Assembly: GCA_944472155.2 (NCBI GenBank)
Contig: OX235279.1
Location: 61,229,564 to 61,293,563, forward strand
Reading direction: 5' to 3'
DNA length: 64,000 nucleotides
Source of the DNA: Trichobilharzia szidati
Taxonomy: Eukaryota > Platyhelminthes > Trematoda > Strigeidida > Schistosomatidae
This document shows positions 24,701-38,400 of this stretch, piece after piece. The notes below the pieces were generated by a model that saw only the letters and a program-made list of their open reading frames with translations, ran no database searches and had not been told where the DNA came from. Position numbers and translations under genes: made by a program. Within the stretch, counting starts at the first letter, position 1. The number at the start of each line of letters is the position of its first letter.

Positions 24701-27700
24701 TCCTTCTGGAAATCTTTAAATGGTTCCACATACCACTCGTGCAAAAGTACACCAATTGTTAGCTTGTGACGAATTTCCAATGCTAAAGAAGACTAAGGAA
24801 CTGGCTAAACAAGCTGACTCACAATCGTACTTGACTGAACTGCCTTTGACTATCGGTGGAATTGATGTATCATACCACTGATCTGGGAATGATAATCTTT
24901 TGACCCTAAACGTGTGGTGCTTAAAACTTTCACTAAAGCTAAAGTCAATCAGTTTTTTAGTTGCTGCTGAGGACGGTTGTTATAGGAGATAGGTATTGAA
25001 AATTTGTACTACGCCGTTCAGCTGTTTTGAAGTTTGTGTAATAGGTGTGCACAAATTTGAGCCAATCAGCAAAATAATTAACACAAGTGATCCGAAGGAA
25101 CATCAGAACTAAGGCATGAACAGGCCAGTTCTGTAATTCCGTTGTTTACAGCGAGCCAGCAGGATCGATTCGTAGTCCCAGTACATCAATGGGATATTCA
25201 GCGTTACGAATTGAAGACGATGCATCAGGAATTTCTCAAACACTTATCATACCTGAACTCGGTGGCCTAAAGTGTAATTTCAGAGACGTTGACAGCAACT
25301 AATGAGTGAATATGGTTATGACAACAACGTTTAATCTGATAGTTTAGGTGAACGAAAAAGTGTGCGGAGAGAACTCATTTCTTACTTGCCCAACTGGACC
25401 TAGTGATTGTATTTAAGACCAGTTATAATTAATACAAGCACCTTAAGTTTGAAGTTAAGGCGTTAGTATACTGATTCCAACTTGGAACTCTGCACAGAAG
25501 TTCAAATAACTACACTCCATATAGTATATAAATGTGGAGAAAATTCAAAAGAACCATATACGGTGGAAATATGCGGGAGGTAGAGTAACTACATGAAGAA
25601 ACATGATGACCTAGTGACTGCCGAGTCTATTGAAATCCAACCCAAGGAATGTCGAGGCGACATGGCAGTTTATTTACCTGACGTTTGACTATATTAATTC
25701 CTCCATATATAAAATTGAGAATATCAGTAGCAGCTAAACAATTTAAGAATCGGCTCAACTGAAATCAACCTCGTGTCAGCTGATTAGGTTTCGCCTGTGA
25801 GCATAAATTCGCTAGTTATTTCAACTGCAGGTGAATAGGAAGTTAATCTAGTAAAACATTTAAAAATGAGACTATGAAAATTTACTTTGTATTTTTTTAT
25901 AAAATTATTACCATCCCCCACTACAGACTCAATACATAATTGAAACCAGTTACCAATGATGAGTTCATCGGAATAACTATATAATACGTCATATTGAAGA
26001 ACCCTAGTAAATACTGAAATTTCTAGATGACTTGAAAAAATTATGGAATTCGTGTGGATACAGTTCGCCATACGAAAACGTGGACAAACCATTTAACTCA
26101 TGACTGACAGTGAACACTAATTACGAGAAATATTGCTATCTCCATAATCGTAGAGATACACTTTTCACTGCAGTACGAAGTTAACCTTACCTGGTGTTCT
26201 TAAGGGAGAAAAAGAGTGAAGGTTAGGTGTCGAATTAGCAACCAAGTTTCGTGAAAAAGCCTAATCGCTACTGAAGGTTTAAAACATTGATAAAATTAAT
26301 GAGTTTCATAAGGAATGCAGACATACCACTCTGTACAATTTCGCTTCATTAATCACTGGCATTTTATAAGCATTTAGTTAGTGAACATTGTAGCCGCAAC
26401 AACTATTCTTTTTAGTGGTAGCACCTTAAACTAAAAAAGTAACATCAAAACACAGAACTCCCTGATAAGTACAACTAATGTAATAAGTAGAACAAGTGTA
26501 CCTTAGTAGTAAAAACGTAAATAAGTGAGAAGACTTAACAGCGTTCTAATGACAGTTTAAAACAAAGCATTTGCTGTGGACAGACTTTCATTATGACTAA
26601 TTTATATGAACTGAGGGACAACAAAAGCAGTATGACTCACACATCCTGATATTCCTACTATCTGACTTTATCCGTCTATAACCTCGGCTAAAGTACTAAC
26701 CAGCCGACTGCGAGTAGCAATGTATAAAACTCCAGGTGTAGATATCAAAACTAATGGGTGATATGAATGTTAAACTTGGATTGTCAGCAGTCAGTTGTAC
26801 ATATCAACATCCAAACACGTAGTAAATGAAAACTTTCTTTGTTGAGTACTATTGCAAATTAAGTTTCTACATTGGTTATGAAAATGAGTGGAAAGCTTTC
26901 CATTATATATTTATGGATAAAGACAAGGGAAAAATTGCACTTCACCGTCCCCTTTTATCCTTGACCTATATGAATAATCAGTTAGAAAACTCAGACTCCT
27001 CGCTGTCGCTTGTGATTACTTCAACCTTCATAACTTGAATTAGGGTAGGAGTTGCACCAGATCCAGGCGGAAGTTAAGTGATAAAGTGATAGACGTAATT
27101 CAGCTGCTGACATCGTGAACAAAGGACTGAAGAAAAGTGCTGGGAAGGGAAAGAGACGTTTATACGACACAAAAGTAAATGAAGAAGAACAGACCCCACA
27201 ACATTGCATTAAATGACCAAGTCTCTAAAAGGGAAGGGATTCACGCAGATGAGACGCGTGAAAAGTGATGAAGGAAAACCAATCACCGAAATGAAAAGAG
27301 AGGAAACACTTGGTTTGTTATTTCAAAGGACTCTGGAATAGACAACTTTCCCCTCGTCCAAATAAACAGTCAGCAGACGCAGAACCACCAGTCAAAACCA
27401 ATCTTCGACTAAAGCATATGTCCTGTAAACCTTTGAGTTACTAAAAACCACAAGGAAACCCTTTCAGAAGCACTGGAGACGAATCCAGAGACCTCGGAGG
27501 GTACGATCGCAGTGCTGCTGCAGGTATGCAAGGAGGGAAAGGTATCGACTGGCAGGCCACCGAGAGAAAATGCCTAAGAATGGGGAATTATGTCTGAACA
27601 AGAACTGGTACTGAACGCGCTTCTGTTTATTGCAACTAAAATATTAAATCGCACTACCCTCAGTGAACCAAATTGCGAGACTAAGCATTATTATCAAACA

Positions 27701-27980
27701 GAGTATAAGAGGGTAGTCAATTCGGTTTCTTAACTTCAACTTTTAGAAGACCACCTACAGAATTCCTCAACAGAACGGAATGCAGTACTTCAAGCATAAT
27801 AAACCTCTTTAAACAGCGACATAATCATCTCATACATCAATTAGTTCACGGGTGGTTTATTTCATGTAGCATAAACTCTAAGCTATACAAGCGAGAACCA
27901 TGAAGTTTGGGAAAGAAGCAGTGAGGACAGAGGTGACGATCACCATCCACAAGAGTAACCTAAAGTATATTGTCGCCTTC
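21701..27980. other. Gene-free stretch with decayed fragments
   Basis: No intact gene or RNA gene is recognised. A decayed coding-like stretch at 24718-25270 is listed separately. Confidence 0.5.
24718..25270 (+). pseudogene. Unrecognised decayed coding fragment
   Basis: From about 24718 a stretch of about 55 sense codons reads in one frame with protein-like composition (TTRAKVHQLLACDEF, then KELAKQADSQSYLTELPLTI). It continues past a single stop (about 24880) for about 45 more codons. A second open stretch near 25120-25250 contains QQDRFVVPVHQWDIQRYELK. I do not recognise the family. It may be a remnant of a retroelement or a host exon. Confidence 0.3.
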
Positions 27981-27984
27981 ACTT

Positions 27985-28240
27985 AGCTGGACAGAATCAT
28001 TTGAACTACAGGAGACACACGGATACGGATGCGACAGCCAGTTACGATCAGAAAAGCAAGACAGACCTTCATTAATCTGAAATTGGTATGGAGTTCAGTA
28101 GCACTCAGTACAGGATCCCGATTTTCAAAATCAATATCAAGTCGGTGGTTCTATTTGGTTCAGAGATTTAACGTAGACATGACTGTATATCTGCACAGCG
28201 AATCAACTAGAGAAGATCAACCAAAAAACTTGTATTAAGA
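27985..28240 (+). pseudogene. RTE-like relic, C-terminal fragment
   Basis: IRKARQTFINLKLVWSSVAL, followed after a frameshift by FKINIKSVVLFGSE, matches the part of the element at 34990-35815 that reads ARYVFINLKSVWKSSALS...NVKSVLLHGSET. It is short, with at least one frameshift. Confidence 0.65.
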
Positions 28241-28294
28241 AGTACTGATAATAATGGGGTTATTTGTTCCTGGACTCCTGGAAAGTTCTTTTTA

Positions 28295-28494
28295 TTCCTT
28301 TACGTTTCTAGTGGGACATAGGGTTTCAAGCTAAAGGCTTGAAGTTTCGATAGCAGTGGGATGGGGTTGCCTGCCTCATGCCCAACCCTTCCCTCTTCAC
28401 CAGTCTTATTATCGGATTAGTGCGTCGGTCAACGATCGAACCTCGTACCACATGAGTGGTTGGCGAGCATGTTACCGCTGTGCCACTGACGCAC
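28295..28494 (-). repeat. SINE, full head and 3' module
   Basis: On the minus strand it starts GTGCGTCAGTGGCACAGCGG and has a B box GGTTCGATCG. After TGACCGACGCAC it continues into the shared 3' module (AAGACTGGTGAAGAGGGAAG ... TATGTCCCACTAG). It is the best template for the truncated copies at 3245, 40487, 43131 and 51758. Confidence 0.75.
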
Positions 28495-29191
28495 CTGGAG
28501 AATAAGTAAGAAAAAATATGTAGGTGATAGGGTACTTCCAAAGGAATGACTACAGATGAATCAAAAGTGCTTTAATTGTCTCCAAAGGGCAATCATCCGC
28601 TTTCTCTAGGCAGTAACCAAAATCCATTCTAGGTAAATACACTCAATTTTATAGAACAAACCTGCAGATATTTAGTCACATTATCTTTATCGTAATCGAT
28701 ATAGCCAACTATATTTTGGTTTCTTTGACACCTTACGTAACTACATAGTACCGTTATGTGAAGATGGGACAACCACGGATAACATTCCCTAATTAGTGAA
28801 AACTAACAAAAGAATTATCTGGTTTTAAAACAAGCAACTGAAAGTCCCAAGATTACAAAAACAAAACAACCAACTGTTAGCGTTATTGCTTTCGAAAAGT
28901 TATTTCATAATTTTGCCGATAGGCGTGTGAACAAACCCGTAGAAAAAAAAATTGAACGGGACAAATTATTCTCTGCTGAAAACTTTAGAGTGAATGTGAA
29001 TAACAAAGAATGGTGATATAAGTGTGCTTATACAGGTGAAAAGGCAACATGAATAATACAACAGCAAAACCAAGAGAACAAAACAGAATCACATGTTCGA
29101 AAATCAACAGCACTTCAAATGTTCACAAATCTACAGCGAATTCAGAGACATTACGTCACAATGGAATCTATTCTTGAAACAGGAAAAATTC

Positions 29192-29452
29192 TTAGGGTTG
29201 ATATCCACCCATTGTATCACCAGAATACACACCGCCAAATCCCGTTCGGATATTGCCGACATGATAATCCATATTTGCATGCCCAGTAGGAGTGTCGGGA
29301 TCCAATGGTCCTGGCCCAGTTGCATCGAGCATATTTGCGTCATTGGAAAATCCGTGATAGCCGGGTGAATTATCAGTTTCTCCGTAAGCAAGGTTAGAAC
29401 ACAGTGCTTCAGTTGACTTATATGATTTGTATGTAAAATATCCCAGAATAAT
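29192..29452 (-). CDS. Synaptogyrin-like exon 4 (C-terminal)
   Basis: Starts after a TCTTTAG acceptor with IILGYFTYKSYKS and ends at the TAA at 29194-29192. It encodes the end of segment 4 and the cytoplasmic tail, which carries LAYGETDNSPGYHGF and a final GGYQP. Confidence 0.88.
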   Translation of the reverse strand: MILGYFTYKSYKSTEALCSNLAYGETDNSPGYHGFSNDANMLDATGPGPLDPDTPTGHANMDYHVGNIRTGFGGVYSGDTMGGYQP

Positions 29453-32400
29453 CTAAAGACGAATAAAAGAACATTATTTCACATTCATGTTTTACATTCT
29501 ACTAATGAGATTAGGTCATTTTTAAATGAAACAAATCAGCATTTCAGTTCGGTTCTTTTCGATTATCGGTTGATAACAGCGACCGATTATGCATACTTTT
29601 GACGGAATAGGCTTATTCATTTTATGAAAAGCTGGCTATTGTTGTGACGACAGAATAATAAGTAGACAGGATAATAAGAAACAACTTAAGTTAATCTTGG
29701 CTGATCAAATTGTTGATTCAGCCAAAATACAAAAACACAGCAGTTTACAACTTTTGAAGCTCATAAAGGAAATACTTAAAATTTATATCAGTATGTAACC
29801 AAGCGATGTGTGAAATCACGGTTTTACTCTCACTTAAGGATTGCTTATCTTGTTTATTAAACGAAAGACTTAATTTTTAAAAAAAAACAATAAAACAAAC
29901 CTAAGCAAGATATTAACTGGTTTCTGATGATTCTCTGGAACTTACCCATACAACCATTGTGAAGAATGTGAAGGCAATGGCACTACGAGGTCCATCGGCA
30001 GAAACAGCATTATGCGCAAGAAAATCTGGTTTCGTGTTTTGCCAGCGATTACAAAGCAAACAAAATGCAACCAACCACAGGAAACTCCATAAACCTGTCA
30101 ATTAGAAGACATTACTTGATTAGCTATTTAAAAAATTCTAGCTTCCCATTTATCGGGAATAGGTAATTCAGGAATGCTTTAGTTCATGCCTAATAAGCTT
30201 TCTGATACATTTTCTGCATGATGTAGAAACACTTTTGTTTAGTATTTAACATATACACCTGATACCATATGAAGGATATGGAGACTAGATATCACTGAGA
30301 GGCAGCGAGGTGACTCAAACTTTTACGCAGTCACGTAAAAGCCTTTATTGGCAATGCCTACTTGACTTACCTCGGTAAGCTTAACATTTCATAATAAGCC
30401 AGTTGTTATTCTGACTACAAACAATATAAGCAAAACATCCATCACTATCGATCACCCCTCTGTCCACAAGAAACATCTCATTACATGGAAACAAAAGTTA
30501 ATCTTCGATGCACGGAATAATTTCCGGAAGGATAATGTGATGAAGTAGGTTAGAAGTCGATCATCTTCTATGGATCCCTGTACGCACTTAGTTCAGATAA
30601 GAAAAACACACTAGTGTAAAGCGAATGGTAGTAAATGTTTTCACAAGTGGTCGTAACAACTATATATAAGATAATGAATTAAAGTTGTAGATGACAGTCC
30701 TATTGTACTTAATCAGCAAAACACACACTCATCGATGAAATAAAAAAACCCAGTTAAGATTAACAATTATCGTAGACAGTTCATGTTAGTTTACCAAATT
30801 TTAAAATGTATCGAACCACAATGACAGTTAAATGTCCTAGTCTATCTAATAGCTTAGCCAAAAGACAAGCAGTAATGTGTCAACAATGAAGATAAGTTGC
30901 TGTTAAGTTATGTAACTGCAGATATACTCAACGCAAACAAAAAAGTCTAGTTTCAAAGGAAAGACAATAAAATGGTCAATCAGGAGCACTGAGACAATTG
31001 AACTTTGTTTTCATATCAATGAGATGGTAGTGCATCATGATATTTAGTGAGCTGAAAAAAGCTTGAAAATGCAAGGGAAAGCTGTGATGAATAAGCTTGG
31101 TCTTGATTATAGGACAGGTAGGTAACAAAATTAAACTGTTGTATGAGGAATATAAAGACGTGTCCGAACATCCACCATCAGTGAATATTATTAGTTACTG
31201 AAAGTGTTACCATTACTGTCTAAAAGTTACAAGGTAAACAAGCAAAAAGTTTGCTCGATACTATTCAAAGATGCTATCTATTTATCTGTAAGCCTAAGAC
31301 TGACAAATTAACGACAACCACCAAATTTATTATAACTTACTTTACTTTACTTCGGCTATCTCCTACGGGAGGATGAGCCGGCTTCATGAACATCTCGAGA
31401 GAGTTCAAGTTTCATGGGAATTTGGTACGAGTGATGTCCCCAGAATTGCTCGGCCTTTTGTTTGAGAGTGCAGCTCTAGCCTTTACACAACCAAGTGTGA
31501 CCTACAAGGCAGTAGGAGTGGAGTAGGGAGTCCACTATCCATTGGCAGCCGGTGACCGGAGTTCGGTTCATACGCCTTTTTGAATGGGGCCAGACATCCA
31601 GGACATCCAACAAGCCCTTTGTCCATACGTCTGCCGGTGAGCTCCAGTGGGCTTCATACGCCAGTCGTTGGAGGTTTGGAATCAGGGTTTAGCCATCTCC
31701 CCTAGACTGTCATCCAATGGACAGTCAACCCGGTGAAGAGCGCCGGGCATCCGCTTTCGCCCTCTCACTTTGGTGAGAAACACCTCCGCCACGTGAAGGC
31801 AGTGAGTAGGACTTCCTCAGGAGAGGCTATGTGAGACGCCCGGTCATATGGGAGCATTTCAAGAGGTGTGCGGAGGGGTGGCCAACCAGCAGCGCAAGGC
31901 ACCCACCCCCGACCATCCTGAGGCTTTGGAGGCCCTTATTATAACCCCTTTTAGTCACTTAAGTAATCTGTACTAACTACCCTCACGATATGAATCTGAG
32001 TTTTGTCGATCAAAATTATCCAAGTAATTATTATAATTCTCACTTCTCTATGCTAACATCCTAAAATACACTTTAGAATCACCGAAAATATCCATTGAAT
32101 TATGAAGAAAACAAAAGACAAATTCAGCGAAGAAAATTTTCTTTATCGATGAAATCATCTTCAGAGGCTGTACAGTCGTATTTAAATTTACCAAAAATGT
32201 AGTGGTCTATTATTGAGTAATAGGGGGTGACATGATTGATATAATTACTCGGAAGTGGCTTTAGAAGTAGGAATAAAAGTTTCAAATTACGTGGTACTCA
32301 ACGGTACAAAGTTAGAGATTTGATAAGATTAACATTGCTATTGAGTGAGAAGAAATAAGTTTTATGGCATAGCATACATGATACACGTATGATACTTTCA

Positions 32401-35400
32401 TCCCAAAAATATGATTACAACTGGCGGTCAATTTCTAAATGGGCACAAAGCTTCAGCACATTTTATACGGAAAATGGACAGCATAGGTTGACAACTGAGA
32501 ATACGATTTGCCTAAAACTTACTTAGGGGAGACCAAAATCACAAGAATTTTTGTGTATAACAGAAAACACTAATGAAAACCTAGAAATAAACAATTTTAT
32601 TTAAAGCAGTAACTTATAGTCAATATTTGGTCTCAATTAACAGTATAAACAACTTAAAAAAATTAAGTTACTTTGCAAACCCCATTGTTGAAATACAATG
32701 GGTTAGCAGGTTTCAATTCGAATCAATTCATGCAATGTGTACAGACTGTTCAATTTATAAAATGTATCGTCAAATTTAATAAACAACTAAAATTATCTTC
32801 TTGAATCACAAAAATTTATCAAAATTCAAACCATAATACATGCTTACACCAGTTACTAAAAACAATAACGACACCACTCAGTTTCAGAACTGCTTACAAT
32901 ATACAATTCACACTTTTATGTAACATACATCCTTTGATAAAGTTCCATGACTTAAAAAGAAATACAATTTCCTTGTAGGATTTCAAATTACACCAACCCA
33001 AACGGTTTAGACGAAAGTGACACCACCACGTAAAGTGTAACAGTATCAAGCTTAAAACTCATTTTTCATGTTTAGACCGCATATTATTCCTTTATTCAAG
33101 GTGAAAAGATATTTCTTCAAGAACACTAAAGAAGTTGAATACTCTAAAGCTGGCGTAAAAGAAAACGAATAATACTCCTTATCGAAATTTTAGATTGAAA
33201 AACAAACCATACCCTTACGTCATCTCCCTGCTTTTTATCTGTGACCCTGACCTGCATTAATTTGAATTATTCAATATAAAGGTTTTGTGTATTTCCCAAT
33301 GAATGAAAGACAAAACGATATTGGGAAATACAAAAAACCGTTATTATAGTGAATATCATACATCCAATGCCCAAATTTTTAAAACTGTTAAAAATGAACT
33401 TGGCTAAGAAGACACATAACAATTTGAACAATTTTGTAATAATTCATGCTTTCCTGCCTTCTATATAAATGTACATGACAAGTACACGCGTGATCATAAT
33501 GTCCGAGATATGTTGTACATTACACGTTTCAGATGAAATAGATATTCTTGTTGTTTTGTCGAAATGCATTAAGGTAATTCAATTGATTTGTGTGGTTTTT
33601 GATTTTCTTAATGCTGATTCTCTAGCATTTTCGGATGTTTCAACAACAATTACATAATCTTTGTCATTGTCCATACATTTGAGTTTCTGTTTGAGTTTTT
33701 CGATTTCATTTCGTATATTATTTAGTTTCACAGTGATTCGATGTAGTTCTTCCCTTAGACATAATCTACTGAGATGTTCAGCTGCTGACGATATTTTTTC
33801 TTGAAGTAATTGGAGTGCGTATATGTAAATATTTTGGAATTATATGATTTTTTAAACATCGTCTGTTAAAAACTCGATGGTTTGTGAATCTTGCTTCTGT
33901 TTGAGAAAGTCGTGTGAGTTTATTGATAAGCTTACTAGTAGGAAGACCATATGTATTATTGATATAAGTATAAAACTTGGGCACTGTGGTAGAGTATAAC
34001 TACCACAGTGACCAAGTTTTATACTTATATCAGTAATTTAATTGCCTTAAAAATCAATATGTTAAACCAACAAAAAAGTAATGTGGTACAGAAAAAAAAA
34101 CCTTAAGGTGAATTGTGCCTCCAATTTTGGAATGCTTCAACATTCAAATACAAATTGAATACAGCAGTGTACTATTTACACAATAGTTTATCGAACCAAT
34201 AAATCAAAAAGACTATAAGGGGAACTATTTAAATTAGACAGCTAGGTAGGAAAAAGTTAGTAGTGACTGTTCCAAATTCACTTTTAAATATGCATAACAA
34301 ACATTCACATCTTGAAAGAATATCAGGATGAAATCACCTGGAGTTTTAGTGAGAAGAATTAATAGCGAGTCATTTAGCATTGGCGCCACAGTGCAAACTT
34401 GACTGATAGAACTTAGTCTGTACCAAACTGACTAGACAAATGACATCAGTTACAACCTAGTGTCCAATTGGAATATTCATTACGGTCCTACAGGTCAGTC
34501 GCGAGTCTGAATAACTCACTGGTAACGTCTCTGCCTGCAGTACCGGGCAGGCGCACATATGTGCAAAGTTCTATGTCGAAAACAGACAGACAGTAGCACC
34601 GGGTGCTGCGGGTTTGAATCTACGATGGGATATGAGTTCCTTCAAGATTGCGGAAACGCCTTGCTGACTAGTGAGTGCCAACATGTATGAAACCTAGGTC
34701 CAAGGCCTCCTGCCGATTGCTTCCGTACATATTAGTTGGGGTTTTACAGCTGCGTATGCATTAACTAAAAACTTTTTACGATAAAGACCAACATACTTAA
34801 GAATTTATAATATTCGGTCTATTACAGCACGAAATGAAAATTTACGTAGTTACTCATGTGAAACTGTCAGAGATTATACGGCTACAAAGAAAAATGCGTA
34901 GGTGATGCTACTTTCCTTCAAAATTAATGACCTCATCTCTATCTCTAACTAACTAACCACTTACCAATACATTTCTAGAATTGTGAACCTAATTGTATGC
35001 ACAACCTACTCGCACAATCTTCTCCATGTCACCCTTGGACGACCCAATCGTCGTTTCCCATTCAGGCTACACTCGAATGTTGGCCTGGCGCGCAATGTCA
35101 TTCGACGGTCTCCTCAGTGAATACGTAATCCATCTCCATTTTCTCTTACATATTTGTTGAACGATAGGTTCTTAGTTAGTTTGTTCCTGTAGTTTCTTGT
35201 TTCTAATTAGTGATCTTCAGCATGGAGTGAAGGCAGATGTTGATAAAAGTCTGCGGCGGTCTGTTGGAAATCCTTTTTGTGACACGCAGTGCAAGTTTCT
35301 GACCCGTGTAGAAGAACTGATTTCACATTGGTGCTCAAAATCCGAATCTTGTTGTTTATGCTGAGTGCGGAAGATTTCCAAACTGATTTCAGGTTGATGA

Positions 35401-38400
35401 AGACGTATCTTGCCCTTCCGATTCTGGCTCCGCCTGTGGTTGAAACGATGCTGCATAGATAAGTGTACGAAGTGATCTCTTTCGAGTTTCTTCCATTGAT
35501 AGTGATTGGTGCTTGTTGATGTTGGTTGGTTATCTTCATCACCTCGATCTTTTCTAAGTTAACTTAAATTCCTGTCTTTGCTGCTGCTTCTGAAAAATTG
35601 TTGGTTTGCGTTTGTAGGGTTTCGAGTTTACTTGACACAGGACAAGAATCGTCCGCTAAGTCCAGAGCTTCCAGAGTATTCTTATTGGTCAGACGTATTC
35701 CTGTCTTCTCACTCCACACAGTCTGACGCATAATCCAGTCCACAACAATTAGGAATATCATTGGTGATAATAGACAGCTTTGTCTTACTCCTGTATGCAC
35801 TCGCTGAGTTTTCCGACAAAATAATTAGTCAAGCAACATCACATACGGTGAATTAAGTGGTAAAATCATATCACGAAACCTTCCCGCTAACTGAAAACCA
35901 AGTGGCTAATCACGGCTGAGCTTGCCACCTAGATGGCACTGAACTAATAAAACTTAACCACATTGAAACTTGACAAATAGGAGTAAAATCTTAGTGGAAA
36001 GCCGAGAAACACAACAAGATTCCTAAAATAGAATTTGGAACAATGCAGAAGAAAGCAAGCTTGTTGTGGAATAGATCTCGTCAAACTCTATCATAAAATT
36101 CATTACATCATAAAAATTTGTCAGTAAGGTGACAACAAGAAAGTGCATGCACTTGCCTTGAAGCCTTAAAATCCTTTATTTGACCTCTGGCGAATGATTA
36201 AGAACCCACTGCTAGAGTTTTCTTACTGCAAAAAAATAAGGTGATTTATTTATATTGAATATTTCTATGCGAAATTTCGTATATTCAAGGAAAGTTTGAG
36301 GCCTATTTAGAAACGATACTGCTCTAGGATGCCCTGAATGCTATCCGTAATAAATACACTCTTCAAATAAACTTAGGTGACCAACCGAACAACCTTTCGG
36401 GAAACATGGTGAAAATGAGCAAATGTCTGAGTGAAAATACTAAATATTCACATGACCGAAATTTGATTAAAACATTTACAAATGAATGTTTAGAAATTCT
36501 TACTTCAATTTAAGATACCTTCACTATAATTAACCCCATCAACCACAGAAATCTGTTAAAAAATCTGCAATATTCCTATAATGAATACTGACGAAAACTA
36601 TATGAGTGGTAGTTGGACGCCAAGAAAAAGATATAAATTGTCCATATCAAAACCGATACCTGATAAATCCAAAATCGCAGGGAGAAATGAAAATGTAAGA
36701 TGTTTCAAGTTTAGCTATTGATAGGATGTATCACATAAGATGGCACAGAAAAGTACATCAAAAAGGCCCAAGTTATATTAAAAATGATATGAGTAAGAAG
36801 ATAGAAAGAAGTACAGATCCAAAAACTGAAAAGCCTCCTTCAGAATTCTTTACAGTAAATAAGGCTGTATCACGGTGTGATATATCTAATAAACAAATTA
36901 ATATGGAGTTACATACTAACAGTGCCCAAGTTTCACACATATTAATCTCTGACTTACTCTCCTAATCATTTTATCAGCGTTTGACTAATCTGCCGTAATG
37001 ACTGCTTTCATGTCACCAAGAGTGTGGATGTGTGACTCTTATTGATCACGTGGGTACAGAAGTTTCACCTGGTAGGAAAACTTTGACTCCAAGTAAGTAG
37101 CGTCAATGGGTTCCAGCATCCGAAATAGCACATGAACCTGGTATGGTCACAGTGACTACACGAATCTATGCTCTGCTTCATGGTGGATCCAACTTCAAGT
37201 TAAATACCATAGTAGTAGTCTCTTCTGACAACCATCTACTGTTTGGACATCCGAAGAGAATTCTTAATCCTTAAAATCTTAGTTACACAATCTCACAAAA
37301 TATTAGTTACGCTACTTTGTGAACAACACACCAGCACATCATATATTATCGTTATACTGCTTTTAGGGTATAGTTTTTTATTTTGATAATATCACTACTG
37401 CAATTCTTTTTTATTTCCCTCATCTGGGTGCTGACGTTTAAAATCTTCATGTAGACGTACCCCAACTAAGTCACTCAATATATGTCCGCGGAAAATTGCA
37501 AACCAATGAGATGACTAATACAGCAAACATGCTGCTTAATTACGCCGTTTGCAACTTGCAACACTGAACTGATTTTCGACAGTTGAAGGAGAGAGACAAA
37601 AAGCCCTAGAACTGGGTTTCACAGTTGTCTACACTTGTCGCAAAGGAGCATCTGCAAAATTTAAGAAACTGTCTACAGTGCTGTCATCAGAACCGTTACC
37701 ACTGAGCTATTTTTGGGCTCAGGAGTGACCTCTAGTAGGCATATGATGGATACATTAACTAGTCTTTACCGAGTTACTAATGTCATGCATCTAGTTATTG
37801 CTGATTGACATCTGCCAGTCAAGTTTGTAATGTCATCGGACTAGACAAAAAAGCGGCAATAGTAGACTCCGGTCCACACAAAGACCACGGATTAAACAAT
37901 GTAAAATCTGAATTCCCAAATATGGTATGCAACCTTTATAAAGCTCATTGGCTTATTTTTGAATATACAGTGTGTAGTGATGTACGTAGGCTACTTGTGC
38001 TTAACACTGAATAATGCCTGCATAACACCACTGGGTTCCGTTGCTCTGATAAACGTTATTCATGTAAACTCCACTTACAGCTTCAATTTTCACTAACCGC
38101 TTATACAATACAGCTGATTAATGAAGAGTGATTCTAGGTAAACTCATTTATATTTCTGCGCTTTCAATTATAGTAGTGATGAAGTCTTTCACTGGGTGGG
38201 GGTGCTAACCTTACCTAACCGCTATTCTATTTGGCTCTTAGGAACGCGAAGTTAAGCGAGATTGGTTTACCTGATACTGTAGGAAGAAGTATTCTTTGCA
38301 GATAACGGAGGACTTATGAATCGCCAGGTTTATGCAGACCTCAGTACTACCGGTAACCAGTGTTTAGAGTCATTCGCAAGATAACTCATCCAAATTTGCG

